Under the pieces are notes generated by a model. It ran no database searches. It saw only the letters and a program-made list of their open reading frames with translations, and was not told the DNA's origin. The position numbers were made by a program, and so were the translations under genes. 64,000 nucleotides of DNA. Source: Pseudomonas uvaldensis. Its GTDB lineage: Bacteria > Pseudomonadota > Gammaproteobacteria > Pseudomonadales > Pseudomonadaceae. Position 1 is the first letter of the stretch. Each line of letters starts with the position of its first letter. Of the stretch, positions 44,009 to 52,666 are shown in pieces. The stretch is taken from NCBI RefSeq assembly GCF_021271205.1, contig NZ_JAIWKS010000005.1:62001-126000 (forward strand). The letters are read 5' to 3'.

Positions 44009-45427
44009 TCAAGGCAACCGCAACACCACCTCCACCCCACCCTCGACATTGCCGATCCCGAACTCGCCGCCGTGCAACTGCACCACCTCCTCCACGAAAT
44101 TGAGCCCCAGGCCGGTGCTCTTGCGACCGCTGTCAGGGCGTGGCAAGGAGTAGAAGCGCTCGCTCAGGCGTGGCAAGGCGTAGTCGGGAATCGGATCGGC
44201 CTGGTTGAACAACCGGATTTCGACACGGCTGCCGATACGCTCGGCGCTGAGGCGCAACAGTCCATTGGCAGGTGTGAAGTCCAAGGCGTTGTCGAGCAGA
44301 TTGCCCAGGGCCTGGCGCAACAGAAAGGCTTCCCCGGTCAGGACCAGGTCACGGGCAATGCGGCATTCGACGTTCAACTGACGACGCTCGATCCAACCAC
44401 CCCGAGCCTCCAGCAACTCATCGAATAACGCGGCCAGCGGCACGGCGACGACGTCCTCCAACCCTTGGCGCTGCTCGACCTGGGCCAGGTTGAGCAGTCG
44501 CTCGATCAGCTGCTGCATGCGTACGCTTTCGTTGTCGATGTTGCTGACGAAACGTTGGTGCTGGGCCGCCGGCATGTCGCTTTGCAGCAGCTCGGCGGCG
44601 CCGCGAATCGCCGCCAGCGGGCTCTTAAGTTCGTGGGTCAGGGTATGCACGTAACGCTCGACATACGCCTTACCCTCGAGCTGCGTGCGCATGTGCTCCA
44701 GGGCATGGGCCAGCTGTTCGAATTCGCCGCCGCGATAATGCGGCACCTCCACCCGTTGCCCCTGGCTGACGGCCTGGGCATAGCGCGTCAAACGGCGCAG
44801 CGCCGAGCTGAGCCACCAGGACAGCAGGGCTCCGAGCACCAGGCCCAGGCCGATCAGCCCCGCGCCATAGAGCAGCAATCGCCGCTCCGTGCGGTCGATA
44901 TAGGGTTGCAACGAGCTGTTGGGCTTGGCCACGGTGACCACGCCGATGATCCGACCGTTATCGCGGATCGGCGCACCGACATGCATCACCGAGGAGGCCG
45001 GGTCATCAGCGATGCTACGGGACGAGCGGGCGCCATACTGACCACGCAGGGTCAGGTAGACGTCGTTCCAGCGCGAGTAGTCCTGGCCCACCGCGACACC
45101 GCTGGAGTCGAGCACAACGATGCCCTTGGCATCGGTAACGTAGATACGATGGCTGACCTGGTTCTTCGGCAACCCCCAGATCGTCGCCGCCGGCTGGCGC
45201 TCGCCATAGGCCTTGAGCAACTCGGGCCAGCGATTCTGATTGAGGGTGCCGGCCTTGAAATCGTCCCGCAGAATCTCGGCCATCAGATTGGCCGTGTCCA
45301 CCAGGGTTTCCTCGGTGGACTGACGCACACCGGGGCGGATCTGCTCGATCACCGTGCCGAGCACAAAATACCCGGTCAGGCCGATAAAGAGCACATAGAC
45401 CAGGAAAATCCGGATCCCCAACGGCAT
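44009..45427 (-). CDS. creC: CreC sensor histidine kinase
   Basis: 472 residues: two membrane helices bounding a periplasmic sensor (about 8-27 and 182-205), a HAMP-like region, the phosphoacceptor H in THELKSPLAAIRGAAELL and a HATPase domain with GNLLDNALDF and GRKSTGLGLNFVEEVVQLHGG. It phosphorylates CreB, and is linked to beta-lactam and peptidoglycan stress in Pseudomonas. Overlaps creB by four bases (ATGA). Confidence 0.95.
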   Translation of the reverse strand: MPLGIRIFLVYVLFIGLTGYFVLGTVIEQIRPGVRQSTEETLVDTANLMAEILRDDFKAGTLNQNRWPELLKAYGERQPAATIWGLPKNQVSHRIYVTDAKGIVVLDSSGVAVGQDYSRWNDVYLTLRGQYGARSSRSIADDPASSVMHVGAPIRDNGRIIGVVTVAKPNSSLQPYIDRTERRLLLYGAGLIGLGLVLGALLSWWLSSALRRLTRYAQAVSQGQRVEVPHYRGGEFEQLAHALEHMRTQLEGKAYVERYVHTLTHELKSPLAAIRGAAELLQSDMPAAQHQRFVSNIDNESVRMQQLIERLLNLAQVEQRQGLEDVVAVPLAALFDELLEARGGWIERRQLNVECRIARDLVLTGEAFLLRQALGNLLDNALDFTPANGLLRLSAERIGSRVEIRLFNQADPIPDYALPRLSERFYSLPRPDSGRKSTGLGLNFVEEVVQLHGGEFGIGNVEGGVEVVLRLP

Positions 45428-46107
45428 CAGCTGTGCCCCGGACTGTAGCTGTAGCCCAGGCCGCGGTGAGTCTGGATTGGCTCAGCCTCGGCCCTGACCA
45501 GGCGAAGCTTGGCGCGTACGCTCTTGATGTGGCTGTCGATGCTGCGCTCGTAGCCGGCATCGCTGGCCACGCCCAGGGCGTCGAGCAATTGTTCGCGACT
45601 GAAGACCCGCTCCGGTTGCTCCAGCAGGCAGTTCAGCAAGCGGAATTCATGGCGAGTGAGGTTCAGTGGTTTACCGCGGTAGCTGATCTGCACCCGATCA
45701 CTGTCCACCTGAAACAAGGCCACGCCCGGCTCCGCGGCAGGCCTGGGCGCCACCCGCTTGAGAATTGCCCGGACCCTGGCCGCCACCTCCCGGGGACTGA
45801 ACGGTTTGACCACGTAGTCGTCGGCACCGATTTCCAACCCCACCACCCGGTCGATCTCGCCATCCCGAGCTGTCAGAAAGATGACCGGAACCTCGCTGAA
45901 ACGTCTGAGATTCTTGCAAGTTTCAAAACCGCTGATATCCGGCAGGCCCACATCGAGGATGATCAAGTCCGCCGGGGTGTTTTTCTGGTGCTCCAATGCA
46001 GCTGCGCCAAGGCTCACCCAGGTGGTGTCGAAACCCTCGCCTTGCAGCGCAAATACCAGCGTATCGGCAATGGCGGCTTCGTCTTCGACAATCAGAATAT
46101 GAGGCAT
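45427..46107 (-). CDS. creB: CreB response regulator
   Basis: 226 residues, OmpR/PhoB-type. Receiver domain residues E8-D9 and phosphorylated D52 (LIILDVGLPD); the C-terminal winged helix has LTRHEFRLLNCLLEQPERVFSREQLL and GYERSIDSHIKSVRAKL. It drives creD and other targets on envelope stress. ATG 46107 is chosen; the upstream extension to 46167 is not family-like. First gene of creB-C-D. Confidence 0.95.
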   Translation of the reverse strand: MPHILIVEDEAAIADTLVFALQGEGFDTTWVSLGAAALEHQKNTPADLIILDVGLPDISGFETCKNLRRFSEVPVIFLTARDGEIDRVVGLEIGADDYVVKPFSPREVAARVRAILKRVAPRPAAEPGVALFQVDSDRVQISYRGKPLNLTRHEFRLLNCLLEQPERVFSREQLLDALGVASDAGYERSIDSHIKSVRAKLRLVRAEAEPIQTHRGLGYSYSPGHS

Positions 46108-46176
46108 GTCTTGCGAGCCCGACAATAAAGTTGCCGGAACGGTGCCCCAACCCTGGGGGCACGTCAATCGGGGAAA

Positions 46177-46683
46177 TCAGCAGTCTGGCTTGTCTGCCGT
46201 GAAACGTCGGGCCGGGTTCACCGCCGCACCGAACTCGCGCATGGCCTTGGCACCGATCAACAGGGGGTAATTGAAGCTGCTACGGTCGGTCAGGTTGACC
46301 TCCACGGTGCGCTTGACGTTGCCCAGGCACATCTCCAGCTCGACCACCGGACGCTTGCTGGGGGCGATTTTCTCGTCTTCGTCCTCGTCTTCTTCGGAAC
46401 GGGTCTTGATCTTGCTGATCCGTGCGATTTTGTGCTCGTAGAGCTTGTTACTCGCATCCTTGGTGGCCAGGCGGAACCGCACCCAATCATCACCGTCGCG
46501 GGTGAAAGTTTCGATGTCCTTGGCCGACAACGAGGCCGTCAGGGCACCGGTGTCCATCTTGGCCTTGAGCACTTCACCACCGATTTCCGGCAGTGCAATG
46601 TATTCGTAGCGACCGTACAGGGTCGGCTCGGCGGCCAGCACTGGAAGGGCTATCAGGGAAAGCAGGGCGAGGATGGATTTCAT
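46177..46683 (-). CDS. Retropepsin-like aspartic peptidase (RimB/RloA-type)
   Basis: 168 residues with a 17-residue signal peptide. The aspartic protease motif D44-T-G-A lies in KAKMDTGALTASLSA, and the second half has LLIGAKAMREFG. The family is retropepsin-like (formerly ATP-dependent zinc protease) and includes E. coli RimB-like and Pseudomonas RloA proteins. A charged insert, RSEEDEDEDEK, occupies the middle. Located upstream of creB, as in P. aeruginosa from memory; periplasmic by signal peptide. Confidence 0.88.
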   Translation of the reverse strand: MKSILALLSLIALPVLAAEPTLYGRYEYIALPEIGGEVLKAKMDTGALTASLSAKDIETFTRDGDDWVRFRLATKDASNKLYEHKIARISKIKTRSEEDEDEDEKIAPSKRPVVELEMCLGNVKRTVEVNLTDRSSFNYPLLIGAKAMREFGAAVNPARRFTADKPDC

Positions 46684-46855
46684 GTCATGAGGCTTCCTGT
46701 GTGAAGTGGTTTTTTAGACCGTGGCCCGACAATTGGTTTCATTCGCGAATGAGCCCAGCCTACCCAGGCCAATGTGAAACATTCGTCCATACCGATTTGG
46801 CCTGCCGCCCGAAGCTGCTTATCATGGCCCGCCTACCTGTTTCCAAGAGTCCTTT

Positions 46856-47743
46856 ATGCGCCGCCTGCTCACCGGCTGTTTCGTCACCCTGCTGCTGTTG
46901 CTCAACACCCTGGTGCTGTTCGGGCCGTTGATGGTGTTCGCGCTGCTCAAATTGATCCTGCCGGGGCGCTTTCGCGACTATGCCTCATGGGCAGTGATGT
47001 GGATCGCCGAGACCTGGGCCGAAATCGACAAGTTGATCTTTGCCCTGTGCATCCCTACTCGCTGGGACATCCGCGGCGGCGCGGACCTGCGCGGCGACAC
47101 CTCTTATCTGGTCATCAGCAACCACCAGTCCTGGGTGGACATCCCCGCGCTGATTCAGACCCTCAACCGGCGCACGCCGTTCTTCAAATTCTTCCTCAAG
47201 AAAGAGCTGATCTGGGTTCCATTCCTGGGCCTGGCCTGGTGGGCGCTGGATTACCCGTTCATGAAGCGATACACCAAGGCCTTCCTGGCGAAGAATCCGG
47301 AACTGGCCGGCAAGGACCTGGAAATTACCCGGGCGGCCTGCGAGCTGTTCAAGCGCCAACCCGTCACTGTGGTGAACTACCTCGAAGGCACGCGATTCAC
47401 CGCCGCCAAAAGTCAGCAGCAACAATCGCCCTTCACCCACCTGCTCAAGCCCAAGGCCGGTGGCGTGGCGTTCGTACTGGCGGCGATGGGTGAACAACTG
47501 GACGCGATTCTGGATGTGACGGTGGTGTACCCGCAGGATCGGATTCCCGGTTTCTGGGATCTGATCAGCGGCGCAGTGCCCAGGGTCATCATCGACATCC
47601 AGACCCGGACACTGGACCCGGCACTGTGGCAAGGCGACTACGAGAACGATTCGGTGTTTCGCCAGCACGTCCAGGACTGGGTCAACCAGCTCTGGACCGA
47701 AAAAGACCGGCGCATCGTCGCTTTGCGCAACGAGCGCGGCTGA
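46856..47743 (+). CDS. Lysophospholipid acyltransferase (PlsC/YihG-type)
   Basis: 295 residues with N-terminal membrane helices and the acyltransferase block I motif H90-Q-S-W-V-D95, block II FFKFFLKKELIWVPFLG and block III EGTRFTAAK. It acylates lysophosphatidic acid or a related lipid at the inner membrane, similar to E. coli YihG. Start ATG 46856 follows AAGAG. Its stop codon (47741-47743) directly abuts the stop of the convergent gene at 47744. Confidence 0.93.
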   Translation: MRRLLTGCFVTLLLLLNTLVLFGPLMVFALLKLILPGRFRDYASWAVMWIAETWAEIDKLIFALCIPTRWDIRGGADLRGDTSYLVISNHQSWVDIPALIQTLNRRTPFFKFFLKKELIWVPFLGLAWWALDYPFMKRYTKAFLAKNPELAGKDLEITRAACELFKRQPVTVVNYLEGTRFTAAKSQQQQSPFTHLLKPKAGGVAFVLAAMGEQLDAILDVTVVYPQDRIPGFWDLISGAVPRVIIDIQTRTLDPALWQGDYENDSVFRQHVQDWVNQLWTEKDRRIVALRNERG

Positions 47744-48313
47744 TCAGATACCGGCGCCGGTGCCCCAGATACCGCCCAGGTTCTGCAGCAACGAACTGGC
47801 CACGCCCTGCTGCCCGAGGTACTCCAGGATCACCGGGGCAAACCGGCCAATCATGCCGCTGTCCATGCCCAGGGCGCTGAAGGTGTTGTTCAGGTCATTG
47901 AAGTCCTTGACGTTGCCCAGCAGGCCATCGAGCAGTGCGTTCTTTTCCGCCCCTCCCCCCAGCAGGCCGCCCAAACCGTTAAGCCCGCCAATGAGGTTAT
48001 TGCCGGCGATCTGGTCCAGGCCCGGCACGCTTTTACTCAACTCGGAAAACTGCGGTTCGCTGAGGCGGTTCTTCGCCAGCCCCAACATTGCACCAGCCCC
48101 CCCGATAGCCTGCTCCGGCGTGATGTTCAGCTCCGATCCCAATGTATTGAGCAACCCGGCGGCCTCTGGCGCCGCCGCAACAGCACCGTCCCCCTGATTT
48201 CCCTGAATTGCCGCCACTGCGTTGACCGCGTCATTGAGGTTGAACTGCGCGAAGGCCGGACTGGCTGCCAACGACAGCAGGCAAGACAGTGCAAAACCGC
48301 GTGAAACCTTCAT
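47744..48313 (-). CDS. DUF2780-type secreted protein
   Basis: 189 residues from ATG 48313. A signal peptide (MKVSRGFALSCLLSLAASPA, cut near FAQF) precedes Gly/Ala/Leu-rich sequence with the DUF2780 pattern of repeated helices (GAMLGLAKNRLSEPQFSELS, LGQQGVASSLLQNL). Function unknown; related proteins are periplasmic VcgC/VcgE-like. Its stop touches the stop of the acyltransferase gene, so the two share a 3' end without a terminator between them. The long frame to 48652 upstream lacks a plausible start. Confidence 0.85.
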   Translation of the reverse strand: MKVSRGFALSCLLSLAASPAFAQFNLNDAVNAVAAIQGNQGDGAVAAAPEAAGLLNTLGSELNITPEQAIGGAGAMLGLAKNRLSEPQFSELSKSVPGLDQIAGNNLIGGLNGLGGLLGGGAEKNALLDGLLGNVKDFNDLNNTFSALGMDSGMIGRFAPVILEYLGQQGVASSLLQNLGGIWGTGAGI

Positions 48314-48614
48314 CCCGAACGTCCTCTGGAGCATGAAAAGCCACCCAAGGGATGGCGCGAAATCGTGGGTTGGACGGGGGTAGGCAGGAATTGTTCCCAG
48401 TCGCTCCTCACCAATTCCCATGCCTGTTTCAGAAAACGATTCCACAACTATCGGACACAGCTGACAGCTACGAAAAAAGGAAGCGGTTATAACCAATTCG
48501 TCATAAATATCCATTAATAATTCAAAATTGACATAAATAACTGTCAGCATTGACAGTAGCCCGTCCCGCCGTAATCGCGACCATAGAATTGAATCGAGCC
48601 ACGGAGTCTTGAAG
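48314..48614. other. 301-nt AT-rich divergent region
   Basis: Between the DUF2780 gene (-) and the first DUF3757-like gene (+). The part from about 48470 to 48540 is clearly AT-rich, unlike the rest of the window. It holds the ACTGTC-N6-GACAGT palindrome at 48540-48557 and a TAGAAT -10-like hexamer at 48584-48589. I see no other gene. Confidence 0.5.
48540..48557. promoter_or_regulatory. Palindromic operator A, ACTGTC-N6-GACAGT
   Basis: ACTGTCAGCATTGACAGT with AG following. It ends exactly 57 nt before the ATG at 48615. The same palindrome recurs at 49104-49121 at the same distance from the next gene. It lies about 26 nt upstream of a TAGAAT hexamer, a position typical of an activator site. 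Confidence 0.7.
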
Positions 48615-49037
48615 ATGCATAAGATACTGGCTGGGGGCGCGGGACTATTCATGTTGTTGAACGGCTATGTTCATGCCGGCGAAATAATTTGTCCTGCCGT
48701 TACCGACATTCATAAAGTCGTCGGAGCCGTGGAAGACGTTTATTCGGTGGACATCCCGGATGAACATGAATGGGCGAGCGAAAGCCTCGTAGACGTCGTC
48801 GATCCGAACTCATTGAAATTCAACGGCGCCGAATATGCTCCTCATGAGATCAACGAGAACGGGCAAGCGACACGACGAGCAACCCTTACGTGCAGGTACG
48901 GCCAGATAAACCTGACCTTGGAATATATTCAGCTCCAGGAATCCTCATTCTCGCAATGGGCCGAAAACCGATGCGAGAGCCACGAGCCCAGGATATGCGC
49001 GCTAATCGATGCCGATTATTTCAACGTGAGCTTCTGA
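48615..49037 (+). CDS. Small secreted DUF3757-like protein 1
   Basis: 140 residues from ATG 48615. A signal peptide (MHKILAGGAGLFMLLNGYVHA) is cleaved before GEIICPAVTDI. The mature part keeps the CPxV...I start, a Cys pair in TLTCRYGQINL and late cysteines in NRCESHEPRICALI, suggesting disulfide bonds and a periplasmic or extracellular location. Similar small proteins are of unknown role. Lower GC content than the surrounding genes hints at acquisition or relaxed selection. An in-frame TTG at 48609 is less likely as start. Confidence 0.8.
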   Translation: MHKILAGGAGLFMLLNGYVHAGEIICPAVTDIHKVVGAVEDVYSVDIPDEHEWASESLVDVVDPNSLKFNGAEYAPHEINENGQATRRATLTCRYGQINLTLEYIQLQESSFSQWAENRCESHEPRICALIDADYFNVSF

Positions 49038-49090
49038 TCAATCGCCACTGCCCAAGCGTGCCTCTATATAAAACAGCTGAGTTATCACTT

Positions 49091-49134
49091 CTTGGTCTTG
49101 CCTACTGTCAGTGTCGACAGTAGGCAAGACCAAG
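49091..49134. repeat. Perfect 19-base inverted repeat containing operator B
   Basis: Arms 49091-49109 and 49116-49134 are perfectly complementary around AGTGTC. The inner part is ACTGTC-N6-GACAGT, the second copy of the operator; the outer bases CTTGGTCTTGCCT add 13 extra pairs. As RNA it would also form a strong hairpin between the two DUF3757-like genes, so it may double as a terminator-like structure. Confidence 0.85.
49104..49121. promoter_or_regulatory. Palindromic operator B, ACTGTC-N6-GACAGT
   Basis: ACTGTCAGTGTCGACAGT followed by AG, as in operator A (14 of 18 identical bases). It ends 57 nt before the ATG at 49179, the same as operator A to its gene. Confidence 0.7.
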
Positions 49135-49178
49135 CCCAACCAGGAACATCTGATAACAATAAACAACGGAGACGGGCC

Positions 49179-49520
49179 ATGTACAAAACCATGATAACCA
49201 GTATGCTCCTGGCGACAAGCTTGTCGGGAAATGTTCACGCGGCAGTCTCCTGCCCCGCCGTAAGTGCTCTCAAGGCGTCCTTCGCCTCGGCAAACAATCC
49301 ACCACCCAATAACGAAGGCTATAAATACGACGCTGTCGATTCAAACGGAAATGCCTGGTCGGGACAGTATTTTCATAATGCAGAAGACATCAAGAACTAC
49401 AACCTGCGATTAATAGGTCCCTCACCCGCGGGAAACACTTGCTTGTACAAGGCAGATCCAGAGAGAGACCAATATGGGGACGAGGTATTCTTCCGGGAGT
49501 TGACGTTGACGAAGCAATGA
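49179..49520 (+). CDS. Small secreted DUF3757-like protein 2
   Basis: 113 residues from ATG 49179 (MYKTMITSMLLATSLSGNVHA, then AVSCPAVSALKASF). It shares with protein 1 the signal peptide, the mature start with SCPAV and the C-terminal cysteine in NTCLYKADP, but is otherwise diverged. GGAGAC precedes the ATG. The preceding frame from 49092 overlaps the inverted repeat and should not be coding. Role unknown; the shared operator implies co-regulation with protein 1. Confidence 0.8.
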   Translation: MYKTMITSMLLATSLSGNVHAAVSCPAVSALKASFASANNPPPNNEGYKYDAVDSNGNAWSGQYFHNAEDIKNYNLRLIGPSPAGNTCLYKADPERDQYGDEVFFRELTLTKQ

Positions 49521-49577
49521 CGATGGGTCATTCAGAACACGCCACGGCCTTGCGCGACTATAAAACCAGGGACAAAT

Positions 49578-49606
49578 AAAAAGGGCGACATCGCTGTCGC
49601 CCTTTT
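49578..49606. terminator. Bidirectional terminator between the second DUF3757-like gene and fdhA
   Basis: AAGGGCGACA and TGTCGCCCTT arms around TCGC, with A-run before and T-run after, so it stops transcription from both sides. It is 57 nt after the 49520 stop and 16 nt past the fdhA stop. Confidence 0.92.
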
Positions 49607-49622
49607 CCCGTCTTGCCTCCAA

Positions 49623-50822
49623 CTACGCCGCGCTGAACATCTTGTGCGGGTCGATCACGAATTTCTTCGGCACGCCGGCATCGAACTCACCGTAGCCTTT
49701 CGGTGCGTCATCCAGGCTGATGACCTGCACACCGACGATTTCTGCGATGTTGATACGGTCCCACATGATCGCTTGCATCAGCGCGCGGTTGTACTTCATC
49801 ACCGGGGTCTGGCCAGTGTGGAAGCTGTGGGACTTGGCCCAGCCCAGGCCGAAGCGGATGCTCAGGGCACCGATCTTGGCGGCGGCATCCACCGCGCCCG
49901 GGTCTTCGGTCACGTACAAGCCGGGGATACCGATCTTGCCCGCGACGCGGGTGACTTGCATCAGCGAGTTGAGCACCGTGGCCGGGGCTTCGTGCTTGAC
50001 GCCTTCGTGGCCGTGACCACGGGCTTCGAAGCCCACGGCGTCAACGGCGCAGTCCACTTCCGGCTCGCCCAGCAGATCGGCGATCTGCTCGTGCAACGGG
50101 GTGTCCTTGGACAGGTCGGCGATTTCGAAACCCTGGGCCTTGGCGTGGGCCAGGCGAACCGGGTTGACGTCGCCGACGATTACCACCGCCGCACCCAACA
50201 GGCGCGCCGAAGCCGCAGCGGCCAGGCCAACCGGACCGGCGCCTGCGATATACACGGTGCTGCCAGGACCGACACCGGCGGTGACGGCACCGTGATAGCC
50301 GGTCGGCAGAATGTCGGAGAGGCAGGTCAGGTCACGGATTTTCTCCATGGCCTTGTCGCGGTTCGGCAGTTTCAACAGGTTGAAGTCGGCGTACGGCACC
50401 AGCACATACTCGGCCTGGCCGCCGGTCCAGTCGCCCATATCGACATAGCCGTAGGCGCCACCGGCACGGGCCGGGTTGACGGTCAGGCAGACGCCGGTGT
50501 GTTGCTCTTTGCAGGAACGGCAGCGCCCGCATGCGACGTTGAACGGCACGGACACCAGATCACCGATTTTCAGGTTCTCGACGTCGCTGCCCTTCTCGAT
50601 CACTTCACCGGTGATTTCATGGCCCAGGACCAGACCGGTCTGGGCGGTGGTGCGACCGCGTACCATGTGCTGGTCGGAGCCGCAGATGTTGGTGGATACC
50701 ACGCGCAGGATGACGCCGTGCTCGATCTTCCTGCCACGCGGGTCCTGCATTTTTGGATAGTCGATTTTCTGTACTTCGACCTTGCCTTGGCCGAGATACA
50801 CGACACCACGATTACCGGACAT
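49623..50822 (-). CDS. fdhA: Glutathione-independent formaldehyde dehydrogenase
   Basis: 399 residues of the zinc alcohol dehydrogenase family. Catalytic zinc ligands are in NICGSDQHM and GHEITGEV; structural zinc cysteines in CGRCRSCKEQHTGVC; the NAD motif is VYIAGAGPVGLAAAASA. It oxidises formaldehyde, released by demethylation of glycine betaine and sarcosine, to formate with NAD. It is the last gene of the sox/glyA/purU block and lies 225 nt beyond purU, with a REP pair between. Confidence 0.96.
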   Translation of the reverse strand: MSGNRGVVYLGQGKVEVQKIDYPKMQDPRGRKIEHGVILRVVSTNICGSDQHMVRGRTTAQTGLVLGHEITGEVIEKGSDVENLKIGDLVSVPFNVACGRCRSCKEQHTGVCLTVNPARAGGAYGYVDMGDWTGGQAEYVLVPYADFNLLKLPNRDKAMEKIRDLTCLSDILPTGYHGAVTAGVGPGSTVYIAGAGPVGLAAAASARLLGAAVVIVGDVNPVRLAHAKAQGFEIADLSKDTPLHEQIADLLGEPEVDCAVDAVGFEARGHGHEGVKHEAPATVLNSLMQVTRVAGKIGIPGLYVTEDPGAVDAAAKIGALSIRFGLGWAKSHSFHTGQTPVMKYNRALMQAIMWDRINIAEIVGVQVISLDDAPKGYGEFDAGVPKKFVIDPHKMFSAA

Positions 50823-50930
50823 GCTTTCACCTCGCTGTTGTTTTTATGAAACTGCGATGCCCAGGCAGGCAGCGCGTTGATTGCTCGGGTTTTGCTAGTG
50901 GCTTGTTTCTTTGTTGTCTGTAACGGCCTC

Positions 50931-51023
50931 TTCGCGAGCAAGCCCGTTCCCACATTTGGATCGCTGGTGGATCTGAGATCTGTATGTCGACAAAAATCCT
51001 GTGGGAGCGGGCTTGCCCGCGAA
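50931..51023. repeat. REP pair between fdhA and purU
   Basis: Arms 50931-50954 and 51000-51023 of the TTCGCGAGCAAGCCCG family, with two mismatches, around a 45-base spacer. It separates fdhA from purU, which otherwise run in the same direction. Confidence 0.85.
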
Positions 51024-51047
51024 TGGACCGCTAAGCGGTCCTGAAAT

Positions 51048-51905
51048 CTAGAGGACAACCGTTCTGTTGGCGTTGAGAAATACCCGCCGTTCAATGTGGT
51101 ACCCCACCGCCCGGGCCAACGTCAGCCCTTCGATATCCCGGCCCTTGGCGATCAAGTCTTCGGGATAGTGGCTGTGGTCCACCACTTCCACGCCCTGGGC
51201 GATGATCGGGCCTTCGTCCAGGTCGTTATTGATGTAGTGCGCCGTGGCGCCCACCAGCTTCACGCCTTTGTTGTAGGCCTGGTGATACGGCTTGGCGCCT
51301 TTGAACCCCGGCAGCAGGGAGTGGTGGATGTTGATGGCCTTGCCGTCGAGCTTGCGGCACAGCTCCGGCGACAGCACCTGCATGTAGCGGGCGAGAATCA
51401 CCAACTCGGCGCCGGTTTCTTCGATGACCTGCCACACCTGCCGTTCCTGGGCCGGTTTGTCGTTCGGGTCCAGGGGGAAATGGTAGTAGGGAATCTGGTG
51501 CCAATCGGCCAGCGGCTTGAGGTCCGGGTGGTTGGACACCACGGCCACCACGTCCATGGACAACTGGCCGATGCGCTGGCGATAGAGCAAATCGTTGAGG
51601 CAGTGATCGGCCTTGGAAACCATGATCACCACTTTGGGCCGGTAGTTGGGTGGGGTCAGTTCGAACACCATGTCGAAGGCTTGCGCCCGCTCGGCCAGGC
51701 CGGCGCGGAAAGCCTGCTCGGCAAAACCGTCAGGCTGGCGGAACTCCACACGAATGAAGAAACGCCCCGAGAGTCGGTCATCGAAGGAGTGGTGTTCAGT
51801 GACGTAGCAGCCCTGCTCGAACAGAAAGCGGGTCACCGCGTCCACCGTGCCGAGCACGCTGGGGCAGTCGGCGGTCAAGATCCATGTATCCGGGGCGCGG
51901 CTCAT
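51048..51905 (-). CDS. purU: Formyltetrahydrofolate deformylase
   Basis: 285 residues: an N-terminal ACT domain (ADCPSVLGTVDAVTRFLFEQGCY) and a formyltransferase-like domain with NIHHSLLPGFKGAKPYHQAY. It hydrolyses 10-formyl-THF to formate and THF, closing the one-carbon flow from sarcosine demethylation and, with GlyA, keeping the folate pool in balance. The gene is placed beside soxG as in other pseudomonads. Confidence 0.96.
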   Translation of the reverse strand: MSRAPDTWILTADCPSVLGTVDAVTRFLFEQGCYVTEHHSFDDRLSGRFFIRVEFRQPDGFAEQAFRAGLAERAQAFDMVFELTPPNYRPKVVIMVSKADHCLNDLLYRQRIGQLSMDVVAVVSNHPDLKPLADWHQIPYYHFPLDPNDKPAQERQVWQVIEETGAELVILARYMQVLSPELCRKLDGKAINIHHSLLPGFKGAKPYHQAYNKGVKLVGATAHYINNDLDEGPIIAQGVEVVDHSHYPEDLIAKGRDIEGLTLARAVGYHIERRVFLNANRTVVL

Positions 51906-51934
51906 TGCGGTGACTCCTGTTCGTTATGGCTAAA

Positions 51935-51969
51935 CCCTGTGGCGAGGGGATGCATCCCTCACCACAGGG
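51935..51969. repeat. GCGAGGG-family inverted repeat between purU and soxG
   Basis: CCCTGTGGCGAGGG (51935-51948) pairs with CCCTCACCACAGGG (51956-51969) with one mismatch around a seven-base loop. It is related to 12870-12890. It may end transcription of soxG upstream of purU or simply be a repeat. Confidence 0.75.
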
Positions 51970-51985
51970 CAGTGTGCAGCTTTGG

Positions 51986-52618
51986 TTAAGCCTGGACGCT
52001 CAACCCATACTCAGCCGACGCATCCTGCAACCACAGCCACCAGTAATCGGAGAAGCTGCGACGGATCAGCAGTTCCCAGGTGTTCTCCGCGGTGTGGCGG
52101 ATAACCAGTTGCGACTTGGCGAACACCGTGCCCACGGCCTTGCCCACCGGGAAGTTGCTGGGGTGGACGTCGTAGCTGGTGGATTTCATCAGCACGTCGC
52201 GCACGTTCGGGCCGGACAGCTCGAGGATCTGCTGGCCGCCACTGACGTTGACGATCTGGATGTGCAGGTCGCCCAGCGCTTCGCGCAGCTTCTTCTCGGC
52301 GGCGAATTCTTCACCGGTCGGCACGACCAGCAGCCATTCATCCGGCCCCATCCATTGCAGGCTGGTATCGCCCTTGACGATGATGCTCAGTGCGCCCGGC
52401 AATTCAATGCCCAGCGCCTTGTGGACACCGGCAGCGAAGGCCGCATCATGACCATCGCCACGGATGGTCAGGTGACCCAGGAGTTTTTTCTCGCGCACGA
52501 TCACGCCGGCGTTCTTGCGACCCTTGCCCACCAGGCTGGCGAGGTCGGCATGGTGCAGCGACGACTCGGCCTTGGCCCCTGTGGTCGGGCGTTGTTGGTA
52601 CACGTTGACTGCGGTCAT
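51986..52618 (-). CDS. soxG: Sarcosine oxidase gamma subunit
   Basis: 210 residues from ATG 52618. It has the SoxG pattern LQWMGPDEWLLVVPTGEE, LSGPNVRDVLMKSTSYDVHP and RRSFSDYWWLWLQDAS. The subunit is needed for the heterotetrameric enzyme that converts sarcosine, THF and O2 to glycine, 5,10-methylene-THF and peroxide. The longer frame to 52798 overlaps the end of soxA and a REP pair, so the shorter start is right. It is downstream of soxA by 160 nt. Confidence 0.93.
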   Translation of the reverse strand: MTAVNVYQQRPTTGAKAESSLHHADLASLVGKGRKNAGVIVREKKLLGHLTIRGDGHDAAFAAGVHKALGIELPGALSIIVKGDTSLQWMGPDEWLLVVPTGEEFAAEKKLREALGDLHIQIVNVSGGQQILELSGPNVRDVLMKSTSYDVHPSNFPVGKAVGTVFAKSQLVIRHTAENTWELLIRRSFSDYWWLWLQDASAEYGLSVQA

Positions 52619-52666
52619 ATGGAGCACCTGTCTTGAATCTTGCTTGGCCTGCCGGTGTGTGGGGCC

